A DNA stretch of 64,000 nt from Streptomyces scabiei 87.22 (GCF_000091305.1 NC_013929.1:5208001-5272000); one strand, 5' to 3'; counted from the first letter of the stretch, positions 34,420-43,839 are shown. Translations and numbers: made by a program. The notes: a model not told the origin generated them from the sequence alone.

Positions 34420-35253
34420 GTGAGCAGCCGCGAGGACGAGACGCTGGCCCGGGCCGCGGTGGCCGCCCTCACCCGGCAGCTGGAACTGACACCCAAGCCC
34501 GGTCTGCCCGACGCGCGCGACCTCGGTGTCCGCGTGACCCGCCAGGACCATCGCGCCCTGCGCTGGTCGGCGAAGGCGCTGCTGCCCGGTCTCACCGCAA
34601 TGGCGGCCTGTGCCCGCCGCAACGGTGCCCCGACCCCGGGGCTCCGGGCCGAACTCGGTGCGATCGGACGCGGTACCGAACACTCGACACGCCTCGCCGG
34701 CGGCGGGCACCGCGGCGCCACCTGGGTGCTGGGGCTGCTGGTCGCCGCGGCGGCCATGGAGCCGGGCGCGCGCGGGCGTGAACTCACCGCCGCCGCCCAG
34801 CAGATCGCCGCGCACCCCGACCGGCGCGCGCCCCGGCGCCCCTCCCGTGGCTCCTCGGTCTCCGCCCAGTACGGCGCGCCCGGCGCCCGGGGCGAGGCCC
34901 GCGCCGGATTCCCCCATGTGCGGCGGGCGTCGGACGTCCTGGCCGCGGCCCGCCGCGCGGGAACGCCGGAGGGGGACGCCCGCCTCGACGCGCTCCTCAC
35001 GGTGATGTCCACGCTCCAGGACACCGAACTGCTGTACACCGCCGGGCCGCACGGGCTGCGGCGGGTGCAGGCCGGGGCGCGGGCGGTGATCGAGGCGGGG
35101 GGTACGGCGACGGCCGCGGGGCGGGATGCGCTCACCACGCTCGACACGGACCTCCGGGAGCAGGGGTGGAGCCCTCGTGGCAGCGCCTCCCTGCTGGCGG
35201 GCGCACTGTTCGTGGACGCGCTGCCCGTCGCTGCCGCGAGGGTGACCGCGTAG
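34420..35253 (+). CDS. Triphosphoribosyl-dephospho-CoA synthase-like protein (CitG/MdcB family)
   Basis: 277-aa protein that starts at GTG 34420, eight bases after the dioxygenase stop. The sequence shows the family landmarks: KPGLPDARD near residue 26, a central GGGHRGATWVLGLLVAA helix (normally NTHKGxxF) and an Ala-rich all-helical build. CitG/MdcB makes the prosthetic group of citrate lyase or malonate decarboxylase. The usual GLVD and NTHKG residues are altered and no lyase genes are nearby, so the substrate may differ or activity may be lost. It is co-transcribed with the dioxygenase. Confidence 0.7.
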   Translation: MSSREDETLARAAVAALTRQLELTPKPGLPDARDLGVRVTRQDHRALRWSAKALLPGLTAMAACARRNGAPTPGLRAELGAIGRGTEHSTRLAGGGHRGATWVLGLLVAAAAMEPGARGRELTAAAQQIAAHPDRRAPRRPSRGSSVSAQYGAPGARGEARAGFPHVRRASDVLAAARRAGTPEGDARLDALLTVMSTLQDTELLYTAGPHGLRRVQAGARAVIEAGGTATAAGRDALTTLDTDLREQGWSPRGSASLLAGALFVDALPVAAARVTA

Positions 35254-35297
35254 GGTCCTCGTCCCCGCCTCTGTCCGCGGGTCGGTGGGGGCGGGCC

Positions 35298-35438
35298 GCG
35301 CAGTTCCCCGCGCCCCTGAAAAGCAGGGGCTGCGCCCACTGCTTTTCAGGCCCGACACCGGCCGGCTTTCAGGGCCACGGGGGGCTGGTCTTCCGGGCCC
35401 GCGGGGCCTGGGCCTTTCAGGGGCGCGGGGAACTGCGC
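35298..35438. repeat. Large nested inverted repeat (REP-like, probable bidirectional terminator)
   Basis: Two perfect 24-base arms (35298-35321 and 35415-35438) begin GCGCAGTTCCCCGCGCCCCT. Inside the left part, AAAAGCAG and CTGCTTTT near 35319-35345 form a second hairpin. The repeat lies between the convergent CitG-like and pepP genes, and a single arm copy also occurs at 22663. It can end transcription from both sides. Confidence 0.75.
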
Positions 35439-35492
35439 GAGCAGCCCACACTCACCCGCGGACGAAACGAGACGACCACCCGCCCCCTCAGT

Positions 35493-36974
35493 TCAGTCCC
35501 GCGCACCCCGCAGCGAGGCCATCCACTGTTCGACCTCAGCGGAGCGGCGAGGCAGACCGGCGCTGAGGTTGCGGTTGCCCTCCTCCGTCACCAGGATGTC
35601 GTCCTCGATCCGGACGCCGATGCCCCGGTACTCCTCGGGCACGGTGAGGTCGTCCGCCTGGAAGTACAGGCCGGGCTCGACCGTGAGCACCATCCCCGGC
35701 TCCAGCGTCCCGTCGACATAGGACTCGACGCGCGCGGCGGCACAGTCGTGGACGTCCATGCCGAGCATGTGACCCGTGCCGTGCAGGGTCCAGCGGCGCT
35801 GGAGACCCAGCTCCAGGACCCGCTCCACGGGCCCCTCGACGAGCCCCCACGCGACCAGCCGCTCGGCCAGCACGTGCTGCGCGGCGTCATGGAAGTCGCG
35901 GTACTTGCCGCCCGGCCGCACGGCGGCGATACCGGCCTCCTGTGCGTCGTACACGGCGTCGTAGATCTTCTTCTGGATCTCGCTGAACGTGCCGCTGACC
36001 GGCAGGGTCCGGGTCACGTCGGCCGTGTAGTACGTGTGCGTCTCGACGCCCGCGTCCAGGAGGAGCAGGTCGCCGGAGCGCACCGGGCCGTCGTTGCGGA
36101 CCCAGTGCAGCGTCGTGGCGTGCGGCCCGGCGGCGCAGATGGAGCCGTAGCCGACATCGTTGCCCTCGACGCGGGCGCGCAGGAAGAAGGTGCCCTCGAT
36201 GTACCGCTCCGAGGTGGCCTCGGCCTTGTCCAGCACCCGGACGACGTCCTCGAAGCCGCGCACGGTCGAGTCGACCGCCTTCTGCAGCTCGCCGATCTCG
36301 AACGCGTCCTTGACCAGCCGGGCCTCGGAGAGGAAGACCCGCAGCTCGTCGTCGCGCTCGGCGGTGACCTTGTCGTGGAGCGCCGCCTCGATGCCGGCGT
36401 CGTACCCGCGGACGACCCGCACCGGGCCGGTGGCCTCGCGCAGCGTGCCGGCGAGTTCACGCACGTCGCCCGCGGGGATGCCGTACAGCTCGGCCGACTC
36501 GGTCAGCGAGTGCCGCCGCCCGACCCACAGCTCGCCCTGGCCGGAGAGCCAGAACTCGCCGTTCTCCCGGTCGGAGCGGGGCAGGAGGTAGATCGTCGCC
36601 TCATGGCCCTCGGCGCCCGTGGGCTCCAGCACGAGGACGCCGTCCTCCGTCTGGTTGCCGGTGAGGTAGGCGTACTCGACCGATGCCCGGAAGGGGTACT
36701 CGGTGTCGTTCGAGCGGGTCTTGAGGTTGCCCGACGGGATCACCAGACGGTCGCCGGGGAAGCGCGCGGAGAGCGCGGCGCGGCGGGCGGCAGTCTCCGC
36801 GGCCTGGGCGATCGGCTCCAGGCCGTGCAGCTCGGTGTCGGCCCAGCCCGACTTCATGTTCTCGGCCAGCTCGTCGGACACGCCCGGGTACAGGCCGTTC
36901 TTGCGCTGCTTGATGGGCTCCTCGGCTTCGGTCGCCTCGGTCTCCGGGGTCGCCGGCTCGAGCTCGTCCGCCAC
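35493..36974 (-). CDS. pepP: Xaa-Pro aminopeptidase (aminopeptidase P)
   Basis: 493-aa cytosolic M24B peptidase that removes the first residue when proline is second. The N-terminal domain (about residues 1-240) includes KQRKNGLYPGVSDELAENM. The C-terminal pita-bread domain has the metal ligands DAGVETHTYYTADVTRT, HGTGHMLGMDVHD, TVEPGLYF and GIRIED-type RIEDDILVT. I start at GTG 36974 because AGGAGG ends six bases before it, whereas the ATG at 36980 touches the AGGAGG directly. The GTG start also gives MADELxP, as I recall for S. lividans PepP1 (about 491 aa). The gene is monocistronic. Confidence 0.93.
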   Translation of the reverse strand: MADELEPATPETEATEAEEPIKQRKNGLYPGVSDELAENMKSGWADTELHGLEPIAQAAETAARRAALSARFPGDRLVIPSGNLKTRSNDTEYPFRASVEYAYLTGNQTEDGVLVLEPTGAEGHEATIYLLPRSDRENGEFWLSGQGELWVGRRHSLTESAELYGIPAGDVRELAGTLREATGPVRVVRGYDAGIEAALHDKVTAERDDELRVFLSEARLVKDAFEIGELQKAVDSTVRGFEDVVRVLDKAEATSERYIEGTFFLRARVEGNDVGYGSICAAGPHATTLHWVRNDGPVRSGDLLLLDAGVETHTYYTADVTRTLPVSGTFSEIQKKIYDAVYDAQEAGIAAVRPGGKYRDFHDAAQHVLAERLVAWGLVEGPVERVLELGLQRRWTLHGTGHMLGMDVHDCAAARVESYVDGTLEPGMVLTVEPGLYFQADDLTVPEEYRGIGVRIEDDILVTEEGNRNLSAGLPRRSAEVEQWMASLRGARD

Positions 36975-37132
36975 GGTCATCCTCCTAGGTACGGCACTGG
37001 ACCGCGTCCATCGTACGGTCGCACCGCCGGGGACCCGGGGCGGTCGGGACACCTCTCACCAGGGGTCACCGGCCCCTCACGGCAAGCAGCCGGGAGGGGC
37101 CGGTGAGCCGCACCGAAAGGGGGCCGCCGGGT

Positions 37133-38656
37133 CTACTCGAACCGTGCCGCCAGCAGCACCACGTCCTCGGTGCCGTCGGCCGCGTCGAGCCGCTCCGGCA
37201 GCACGGTGCGCAGGACGTGGTCGGCGATGGCGCCCGGGTCGGTGCGCAGGGCCCGGGGGACGCCGGCCGCAGCCGCGTGCAGCCGGGCGAAGGCGCGGTC
37301 GACGGGTTCGCCGGTCCGCTGGAGCAGTCCGTCGGTGTACAGCAGGACGGTTTCTCCTGAATGAGCGGTCAGCTCCACGCTCGGCGCCTCCCAGCAGGCG
37401 AGCATGCCGAGCGGTGCCGACAGGGAGGTCTCCACGAACTCGGTGCGCCGTTCGCCGATCACCAGCGGCGGGCTGTGCCCCGCCCCGGCGAGCGTGATCT
37501 TGCGCAGCGCGGGCTCCACGTAGGCGAAGAGCGCGGTGGCGGAGCGGGCGGGCTCCGTCAGACGCAGCAGCAGCTCCAGGTCGGACAGGACGGCGACGGG
37601 ATCCTCGCCCTCCATCACGGCGTACGCCCGCAACGAGGCCCGCAGCCGCCCCATCGCGGCGATCGCGCTGGGCCCCGACCCCGTGACCGAGCCGACCGCG
37701 AGGCCGAGCGCGGCGTCGGGCAGCGGCAGCGCGTCGTACCAGTCGCCGCCGCCGCGCGGTCCGGTGCGGTGCCGGGCGGCGAGCTGGACGCCGGCGACCC
37801 GGGGCAGCCGGGAGGGCAGCAGTTCCTCGGCGATGGTCGCCATGGTTGCGCGGGTGCGTTCGACCTCGGCGAGCCGGGCCAGGTGCTCGGCGGCGTAGCG
37901 CGTGTAGAGCCCGACGAGGTGCCGCTGCCGCTCGACCGGCTCCGCGGGCTCGTCGTACAGCCAGACGGCGGCGCCGAGCCGGCCGGCGCGTTCGGCGGAC
38001 AGGGGGAGCGCGTAGCTCGCCGCGTAGCCGAGCCGGGCGGCGACCTCGCGGTGGCGGGGGTCGAGTCCGTCCTCGGCGAACAGGTCGGGCTGGGCGATCT
38101 CGCCGTCACCGCCCGGCAGTCCGTCGAGGATGCGGCCGTACGCCAGGGAACTGCGCGGCACGGTCTCGATGTGCCCGAGGTCGGCGCGGCCGAGACCGAG
38201 CCCGACGGTGGTGTCCGGACCGAGTCCGCCGGCCGGTTCCAGGACGAGGAGGCCGCGCCGGGCGCCGACCAGGGCGGCTCCGGCGCGCAGGGTCTCCTCC
38301 AGCGCGCTGTCGAGTGAGTCCGTGCGGGTCAGGCGTTCGGTGAGTTCGTGCAGCGTCGTGAGATCCGAGACCCAGCCCGCGAGTCTGTCCTGCAGAACGG
38401 CCCCGGGAGCGGTGGCCGGTCCTGTGGCGGAAGGGGCCGGTGGGGAATCAGGGGCGGCGGGCGCGGGCGCGACAGTGTGTGCGGGGGAGGGAACCGTTGA
38501 ATCGATTCCAGCCACTTTCGGAGGGTGAGGGGCGTTCATGGTGTCCGGCTTTCCGACCGGTGCGTATTGCTCAAAAGCATCGCAAACCCCCATGTCATTC
38601 TGCGCCGCTAGCAGTCTCTCCACATGTACACGCACTCGTGAGGGGATGTCCAGCAT
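37133..38656 (-). CDS. PP2C (SpoIIE-type) protein phosphatase with GAF domain
   Basis: 507-aa signalling protein. After a Pro/Ala-rich linker (residues about 40-85), a GAF-like sensor domain covers about 90-270. The SpoIIE/PP2C phosphatase follows, with GGGDWYDALPLPD (metal-binding Asp), LVGARRG/GHSPPLV strands, LLLYTDGL and a final ADGTEDVVLLAARF. Such phosphatases dephosphorylate anti-anti-sigma factors. The start at ATG 38656 gives MLDIPSRVRVHVE, followed by NDMGVCDAFEQYAPVGKP, a conserved-looking N-terminus; the frame is open 21 codons further up. No anti-sigma partner is adjacent, though RsbW-like ATPases are at 24483, 42049 and 52220. Confidence 0.88.
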   Translation of the reverse strand: MLDIPSRVRVHVERLLAAQNDMGVCDAFEQYAPVGKPDTMNAPHPPKVAGIDSTVPSPAHTVAPAPAAPDSPPAPSATGPATAPGAVLQDRLAGWVSDLTTLHELTERLTRTDSLDSALEETLRAGAALVGARRGLLVLEPAGGLGPDTTVGLGLGRADLGHIETVPRSSLAYGRILDGLPGGDGEIAQPDLFAEDGLDPRHREVAARLGYAASYALPLSAERAGRLGAAVWLYDEPAEPVERQRHLVGLYTRYAAEHLARLAEVERTRATMATIAEELLPSRLPRVAGVQLAARHRTGPRGGGDWYDALPLPDAALGLAVGSVTGSGPSAIAAMGRLRASLRAYAVMEGEDPVAVLSDLELLLRLTEPARSATALFAYVEPALRKITLAGAGHSPPLVIGERRTEFVETSLSAPLGMLACWEAPSVELTAHSGETVLLYTDGLLQRTGEPVDRAFARLHAAAAGVPRALRTDPGAIADHVLRTVLPERLDAADGTEDVVLLAARFE

Positions 38657-39169
38657 TGTCCTGCTGGGACATCTGGTGTCCGTGAGGCGCTGTTGGACAC
38701 CTGTCAACCCCTTGTCCATTCCTACGGGTAAAGGAAAGTTGGCCGAAAAGTGTTGTGGTGAACGGTGTATTGAGGTCGACTGGCCTTGTTCAACAGAGCG
38801 TCACAGCGGTCGTGATGGGTACGTACTCGGTGAAGGCCAGGGGTGGCGGAGGTCGCCCGGAACCTGGCGGCGGACCCGGGCGTCCTATCCACCGACGACC
38901 GAGCCCCATCCTCCCGTGGCGGAGGCGGCGAGCACATGCGAGACGGCAAAACGCCAGGCGCCGCCACCCCTACGCCATGCCCATGCTTTTGACAGACGCA
39001 CGTCGACGCAAGCGATGGACGCGGACGTAACCGAGCCCGGCCCGCAGGGGTTCCCCTTGTCCGCGACAGGGGTGTGATGCGCCAGCAGGTACGCACAGTG
39101 CAGTGAACGACACATGTTGTGATGTGACCCACGGTGTTGCCATGCGTGCAACGGAAAGGACGAGCGCTC
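38657..39169. other. Divergent intergenic region, no gene supported
   Basis: 513 bases between the divergent phosphatase and prim-pol-like genes. The first 140 bases, towards the phosphatase, are relatively A+T-rich and probably hold its promoter. TGTCC/GGACA inverted repeats lie around its start codon. Open frames on both strands lack motifs. Confidence 0.4.
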
Positions 39170-39835
39170 ATGCGCGAGATCCCCGGAAAGCGACGCAGGC
39201 TCCTGTCCAGGCGCAGCGGCGGGAGGCCCGAGCTTCTTGAGCAGGCCCTGACGTTCGCGACGGAATGGCAGTGGCCCGTACTCCCGGGTGTGGCGCCGGA
39301 CCCGCAGGGGCGTGCCCGCTGCGGCTGCCCGGACCCGGAGTGCGTGGTGCCCGGCGCTCACCCCTTCGATCCCGGCCTGCTGGCCGCCACCACCGACGAG
39401 CGCATGGTCCGCTGGTGGTGGGGCAACCGCCCGACCGCGCCGATCGTGCTGGCCACCGGTGGCACCGCCCCCTGCGCGGTGAGCCTGCCCGCCCTGGCCG
39501 CCTCCCGCGCCCTGGCGGCGCTGGACCGCACCGGCATGCGCCTCGGCCCCGTGGTCGCGGCCCCGCACCGCTGGGCGATCCTCGTCGCGCCGTACTCCAT
39601 GGAGCAGTTGGGCGAACTGCTCTACGCCAAGGACTTCGTGCCCGGCTCGCTCCGCTTCCACAGCGAGGGCGGCTATCTGGCCCTTCCTCCCTCCGAGACC
39701 GGCCACGGACTGATCCGCTGGGAGCGGGCCCCGCTGCCCGGTTCGGCCGCGCCCTGGGTGCCCGATGTGGAGGCGGTCGTGGACGCGGTGGTCGACGCCC
39801 TCACTCGTACGGGTGTGAGCGCGCCCGAGTTCTGA
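39170..39835 (+). CDS. Bifunctional primase/polymerase (prim-pol) N-terminal-domain protein
   Basis: 221-aa protein that resembles the N-terminal prim-pol domain found in plasmid and actinomycete proteins. It shows ALTFATEWQWPVLPG, a CGCPDPECVVPGAHP Cys/His cluster, RWWWGNRPTAPIVLATG and a closing RWERAPLP. The catalytic Asp pair of active prim-pols is not evident, so in Streptomyces core genomes these are likely non-replicative DNA-binding proteins. The start is ATG 39170 after GGAAAGGA. It stands alone. Confidence 0.78.
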   Translation: MREIPGKRRRLLSRRSGGRPELLEQALTFATEWQWPVLPGVAPDPQGRARCGCPDPECVVPGAHPFDPGLLAATTDERMVRWWWGNRPTAPIVLATGGTAPCAVSLPALAASRALAALDRTGMRLGPVVAAPHRWAILVAPYSMEQLGELLYAKDFVPGSLRFHSEGGYLALPPSETGHGLIRWERAPLPGSAAPWVPDVEAVVDAVVDALTRTGVSAPEF

Positions 39836-39890
39836 GCGCGCCCGGCGCGCACGGGGCCGGGCGCCCCCGGTCGGTCGTTATCTTCCGCAC

Positions 39891-40652
39891 ATGCAGCGTC
39901 TTCCCGGGGGCCGCGGGGCCCCTCCGCGCGGTCGCCACAGCGCTCCCCCGCCCTGGAGCCGTAGAGCCCCCGAGCCGGCGCGCGGCGGGCCCGATCCACG
40001 CCGGCTCCGCCTGGCGGGCCTGACCGCCGCCGTGGCGGTCGCGCTCGGTCTGCCCCTCGCCGCCTCCGCGGGCCCCCTCGACGAGGTGCCCGTGTCCGAG
40101 CCCGCCCGCACCTCCGACCGTGCCCTCGCTCCCGAGCGGGCCCCGGCCGCCGGCCCGGCCCGGGCCGGCGACGCGCTGCCACGGTCCGCCGAGAAGTCCT
40201 CCGGGCACGTCGATCCGAAGGCGGGCGGACCGGACGGGCCGGCGACAGGCGGCGGCGACGAGGCCGCGGACGACGCCGCGGGGTCCTCGCGGCGCCTGCT
40301 GGGCATCGGCATCGCCACGGCCACCCGCTGCGGTCCCGAACTCACCTCCCCCGACGGCATCGAGGCGCAGACCTGTGTCCTCACACAGGGCGAGCAGACC
40401 TGGGCCCGCACGTACTACCGCAACGCCACCGGGCGTGAGCTGAGTTCGGTCCTCAGCATGATGGCGCCCGGCGGTCACACCGTACGGATGCACTGCGCCG
40501 TGGGCGCGCACGACGAGCCGGGGGCGTGCGAGACGCCCAGGGAGCGCACGCGGGGCGTGTTGGGGGCGTACACGGCCGTGGCGGAGTTCGCGGCCCCGGA
40601 CGGCGAGGGACCGCTGTTGCTGCGCTCAGGGAGCAACTCAGGGCGTTCGTAA
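39891..40652 (+). CDS. Exported protein of unknown function
   Basis: 253-aa protein. A basic Pro/Arg-rich N-terminus (about 40 residues) precedes a hydrophobic stretch, RLAGLTAAVAVALGLPLAASA, which is a signal peptide or anchor. A disordered Ala/Pro/acidic linker to residue about 140 leads to a compact C-terminal domain with four Cys (ATRCGPEL, QTCVLTQG, MHCAVG, GACETP), likely two disulfides. I do not recognise the family. It follows the prim-pol-like gene by 55 bases. A hairpin follows at 40715. Confidence 0.7.
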   Translation: MQRLPGGRGAPPRGRHSAPPPWSRRAPEPARGGPDPRRLRLAGLTAAVAVALGLPLAASAGPLDEVPVSEPARTSDRALAPERAPAAGPARAGDALPRSAEKSSGHVDPKAGGPDGPATGGGDEAADDAAGSSRRLLGIGIATATRCGPELTSPDGIEAQTCVLTQGEQTWARTYYRNATGRELSSVLSMMAPGGHTVRMHCAVGAHDEPGACETPRERTRGVLGAYTAVAEFAAPDGEGPLLLRSGSNSGRS

Positions 40653-40714
40653 GGGCGTTGAGGCCGAGCGGGGCCGACGCGGCGGAAGCGTCCAGGACCC
40701 CGGGCATGAGAAGA

Positions 40715-40752
40715 CCCGGTTGCTGGCGACGGGGGATGCACCAGCAACCGGG
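40715..40752. terminator. Hairpin between convergent genes
   Basis: A perfect 12-bp stem CCCGGTTGCTGG/CCAGCAACCGGG closes a 14-base loop. It lies 62 bases after the exported-protein stop and 155 bases before the end of the convergent SEC-C gene. It is probably a terminator, although no U-tract follows. Confidence 0.6.
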
Positions 40753-40907
40753 CTAATGAAACCGTAACAAGAGATCGGCGCTTCGCAAATTCGGTCTTGG
40801 CTATTCGGACACGAATGCGCTTGTCACGTAGGGGAGTTGTGACAGGAGTCACCACATCCCGAACGCACGTGGCCGGCCGCCCGTACGGTCGGTACCGGCG
40901 CGCACCG

Positions 40908-41897
40908 TCAACTCAGCGTCACCTGGCGGTTGGTGAGCCCGCCGCGCGCACGGCGCTCGTCCGGGGTGAGCGGGGACTCGTCGGCCAGGGCCGCGGCGAG
41001 CCGCTCGGCGAACTCGGCCGCCGGCTTCTCGACGTCGTCCGCGCCGACCCCGCTGGGGAGGTCCCAGACCGGCACGGTGAGGCCGTGAGCACGGAAGGAA
41101 CCGACCAGACGGGTGCCCTCGCCGAGGCTGGAGCGCCCCGCCGCGTGCAGCCGGGCGAGGGCGTCCAGAAGCCGCTCCTCGGCGTGCGGCATGACCCATC
41201 GCAAATGGTTCTTCTCGGGGGTCTCGCACCAGTACGCCGCGTCCACGCCCGCGAGCTTCACAGTCGGGATCGCCGCGGAGTTGGCGCGCTCCAGGGAGGC
41301 GGTCACCTCCGGGGTCGTGTTCTCCGTGTCCGGGACCCAGAACTCGAAGCCGGTGTGCACAACTGGCTCGAACTTTCCTTCGGGGTCCAGCAGATCCTGC
41401 AGACGTGGTCCGTCGGCGGGGGCCCGCCGGCCCTGGACCGGGGTGCCCGGGGCGGCCTCGAGGGCGCGCCGGAGGGTGTCGGCGAGGTCGCGGCTGATGT
41501 CGCCGGACGACGTGTCGTTCTGCAGACCGAGCAGCACCGAGCCGTCGTCGCGGCGCAGCGCGGGCCACGCCATGGGCAGGACGGTGGCGAGCGTCACCGA
41601 CGGGACGCCCTCCGGGAGCGCGTCCTTCAGCTTCAGCTCGACGGTGGCTGCGGGCACCAGCTCGCGCAGCGCGATCCAGTCGCACTCACCCGGCAGGCCC
41701 TCGAAGGGGCGCTGCACCAGCTCGGTCACCGCCTGGGCGGCGGCCCGGCCGTGGCAGGCCTTGTAGCGGCGGCCGCTGCCGCAGGGGCATTGCTCGCGCG
41801 CGCCGACCACCGGGACCTGCCCATCGGCGGCTCCGGCGCCGACTCCGCCGGTGTCCTGCGGGCGCTTGGCCTTCGTGTGGGGTCGCTTCTTGGCCAT
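40908..41897 (-). CDS. DUF5926-type protein with SEC-C zinc motif
   Basis: 329-aa actinobacterial protein. The SEC-C motif CPCGSGRRYKACHG near residue 37 is the zinc-binding tail of SecA, here placed at the N-terminus after a basic MAKKRPHTKAKRP start. The remaining about 270 residues belong to a conserved family of unknown function (LPMAWPALRRDDGSVLLGLQ, YWCETPEKNHLRWVMPH). The basic start and SEC-C suggest contact with ribosome, RNA or SecB-like partners, but this is inference. A single perfect DnaA box lies at 41973-41981 upstream. Confidence 0.8.
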   Translation of the reverse strand: MAKKRPHTKAKRPQDTGGVGAGAADGQVPVVGAREQCPCGSGRRYKACHGRAAAQAVTELVQRPFEGLPGECDWIALRELVPAATVELKLKDALPEGVPSVTLATVLPMAWPALRRDDGSVLLGLQNDTSSGDISRDLADTLRRALEAAPGTPVQGRRAPADGPRLQDLLDPEGKFEPVVHTGFEFWVPDTENTTPEVTASLERANSAAIPTVKLAGVDAAYWCETPEKNHLRWVMPHAEERLLDALARLHAAGRSSLGEGTRLVGSFRAHGLTVPVWDLPSGVGADDVEKPAAEFAERLAAALADESPLTPDERRARGGLTNRQVTLS

Positions 41898-41972
41898 CGT
41901 GGGTGTCTCCCGATCACGGCTCGTCTCGTACTGGCGCGAGCCTAGCCGTTCGTCCGACGACCGACGGGACCC

Positions 41973-41981
41973 TGTGGACAA
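41973..41981 (-). promoter_or_regulatory. Single perfect DnaA box
   Basis: TGTGGACAA, the reverse complement of TTGTCCACA, lies between the SEC-C gene and the RsbW-like gene. It is an isolated copy; significance is uncertain. Confidence 0.35.
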
Positions 41982-42048
41982 CGCACCGAGTCGTCCCGGA
42001 AGCGGTGGTTCGGGCCGGGTTGCGTACGCCCGGCCGCAGGTCGCCCGG

Positions 42049-42591
42049 TCAGTCCAGGTCGTCGAACGCGTCCGCGAAGTCCAGGTCGGGGACGGTCGAG
42101 ACCGACGGGGCGACGACGCGGCTCGCGAAGTCCTCCCTGCGGTGGGCACGGTAGATGTCGTCCTGGACGACGACCCACACGGTGACCTCGCCGCGGTCGT
42201 CGTCGCGCACGCCCCAGTCGTCCGCCAGTGCCGTGACGATGTTCAGCCCGCGGCCGCCGTGCGCGGTGACCGAGGGCGTGGACGGAACCGGACGGGTCGG
42301 ACCACCGCCGTCCGTCACCTCGACCGTGAGGCGTCCGGTGGGATCCATGCGCCAGGCGCAGCGCACGTCACCGTCCCCGGCCAGGGCGTCGCCCAGCGGC
42401 CTGCCGTGTTTGCACGCATTGCTGAGCAGTTCGGAAAGGATCAGCAGGGCATCGTCGATGACCGTGTCCGCCACACCGCCGTCGCGCAACTGATCGCGCA
42501 TGCGGTGCCTCGCCTGCCCCACGCCCGCAGGGCCATGGGGTACGGCCATGCTCGACGACGTGGGCACCTCCTGTGCCACCACCAACGCCAC
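42049..42591 (-). CDS. RsbW-like anti-sigma-factor-type ATP-binding protein
   Basis: 180-aa GHKL ATPase (HATPase_c_2). The N-box is LSELLSNACKHG, G1 is VEVTDGGGPTRP and G2 is GGRGLNIV. The C-terminal about 35 residues are acidic (VPDLDFADAFDDLD). The frame is open much further upstream. I take GTG 42591, which has AAGGAGG about eight bases before it and gives VALVVAQEVPTSSSMAVP; ATG 42549 is the alternative. No sigma factor gene is adjacent. Confidence 0.85.
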   Translation of the reverse strand: MALVVAQEVPTSSSMAVPHGPAGVGQARHRMRDQLRDGGVADTVIDDALLILSELLSNACKHGRPLGDALAGDGDVRCAWRMDPTGRLTVEVTDGGGPTRPVPSTPSVTAHGGRGLNIVTALADDWGVRDDDRGEVTVWVVVQDDIYRAHRREDFASRVVAPSVSTVPDLDFADAFDDLD

Positions 42592-43029
42592 CCCCGAGAC
42601 CTCCTTCGCCCCACGCCACGGTGTGAATGCCCCATGGGGCTGGACCGGAAACCGGCCGGAAGACGTGCTCTGGCGCACTCGCGACGGTCGAACACGCACC
42701 GAACGCGCCGGAGCACTCCTGGTAGCCGACTGGCTGAATTTCGTCCCCGATATGCCGACTTGTCCCCGGTCGTCGACCGGACGCCTTGGCGGAATTCTTA
42801 CCTCCGTCAAGTGCCGCGCAGGGGGTGGTGAAGGGGTCGGGGCGGTGGTCGCGGCTGTGAACAGCGGCGTGTTCGGAACGGTTCCCCGCCGTGGTGTCGG
42901 AAGCTGTCGGAATCGTGTGTTCGAGGTTGTGGGAGGCCGTGCGGTCGGCGGATCCGGACGCGTCCCGGTGGAGGCGAGGGGCCCGGCGTCCGGGAGGGCG
43001 GCCGACGGGCTCGGGCGGGCGACGCGCGG
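42592..43029. other. Intergenic stretch with no supported gene
   Basis: 438 bases between the RsbW-like gene and the glycerophosphodiesterase gene, both on the minus strand. It contains overlapping open frames without motifs. It presumably holds the RsbW-like promoter. Nothing else was recognised. Confidence 0.35.
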
Positions 43030-43839
43030 TCAGCGGCTGAGCTGGTGGAGCACCGCGCGGGGGCGGTTGGTGATGATGGCGTCGACACCCAGTCCGACGC
43101 AGAGGTCGACGTCCTCGGGCTCGTTCACGGTCCACACGTGCACCTGGTGGCCGGCGCTCTTCAGGCGCTCGATGTAGGCGGGGTGGTTGCGCACGATCCG
43201 GATGGAGGGGCCCGCGATCCGGACACCGTGCGGCAGCCGTCCGTCGCGCAGCCGGGGGGAGACGAACTGCATCAGGTAGACCGTCGGCAGGGTCGGGGAC
43301 GCGACGCGGACGCGCTGCAGCGAGCGCGCCGAGAAGCTCATGATCCGTACCGGCGACTCGGCGGCCGCCTCCGGTGCGTCCAGCCCGAACCGCTTCAGCA
43401 GGACCAGTAGCCGTTCCTCGACCTGGCCCGCCCAGCGGGTGGGGTGCTTGGTCTCGATGGCCAGTTCCACCCGGCGTCCCGCGTCGGCCACGAGTTCGAG
43501 CAGGCGTTCGAGAGTGAGGACGGAGGTGTCGGCCCGGTCCTCGGGGGTGACCTCCCAGTCGGGGGCCTCGTCCCCGTTCTTCCAGGAGCCGAAGTCCAGG
43601 GCCGCCAGATCGGCCAGCTCCAGTGCGGAGACCGCGCCCCGGCCGTTCGACGTACGGTTGACGCGCCGGTCGTGGACGCAGACGAGGTGGCCGTCCGCCG
43701 TCAGCCGCACATCGCATTCGAGGGCGTCGGCACCGTCCTCGATCGCTTTCTTGTACGCGGCCAGGGTGTGCTCGGGGGCCGCCTCGGACGCCCCCCGGTG
43801 GGCGACGACCTGAATCGGGAGCTGTCGTACGTGGGTCAC
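43030..43839 (-). CDS. Glycerophosphodiester phosphodiesterase
   Basis: 269-aa GDPD/GlpQ-type TIM-barrel enzyme without a signal peptide. It hydrolyses deacylated phospholipids to glycerol-3-phosphate and an alcohol. Catalytic residues are visible in VVAHRGASEAAPEHTLAAY, ALECDVRLTADG and VCVHDRRVNRTSNG (the two catalytic His and the Ca-binding Glu/Asp). The end VDAIITNRP is typical. ATG 43839 gives the expected N-terminus MTHVRQLPIQVVAHRG. It diverges from the htrA gene across a 254-base, locally A+T-rich promoter region. Confidence 0.92.
   Translation of the reverse strand: MTHVRQLPIQVVAHRGASEAAPEHTLAAYKKAIEDGADALECDVRLTADGHLVCVHDRRVNRTSNGRGAVSALELADLAALDFGSWKNGDEAPDWEVTPEDRADTSVLTLERLLELVADAGRRVELAIETKHPTRWAGQVEERLLVLLKRFGLDAPEAAAESPVRIMSFSARSLQRVRVASPTLPTVYLMQFVSPRLRDGRLPHGVRIAGPSIRIVRNHPAYIERLKSAGHQVHVWTVNEPEDVDLCVGLGVDAIITNRPRAVLHQLSR

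Noticed and set aside
38722..39171. 149-aa minus-strand frame between the phosphatase and prim-pol-like genes
   Set aside because: It covers the expected divergent promoter region and lacks any recognisable motif.
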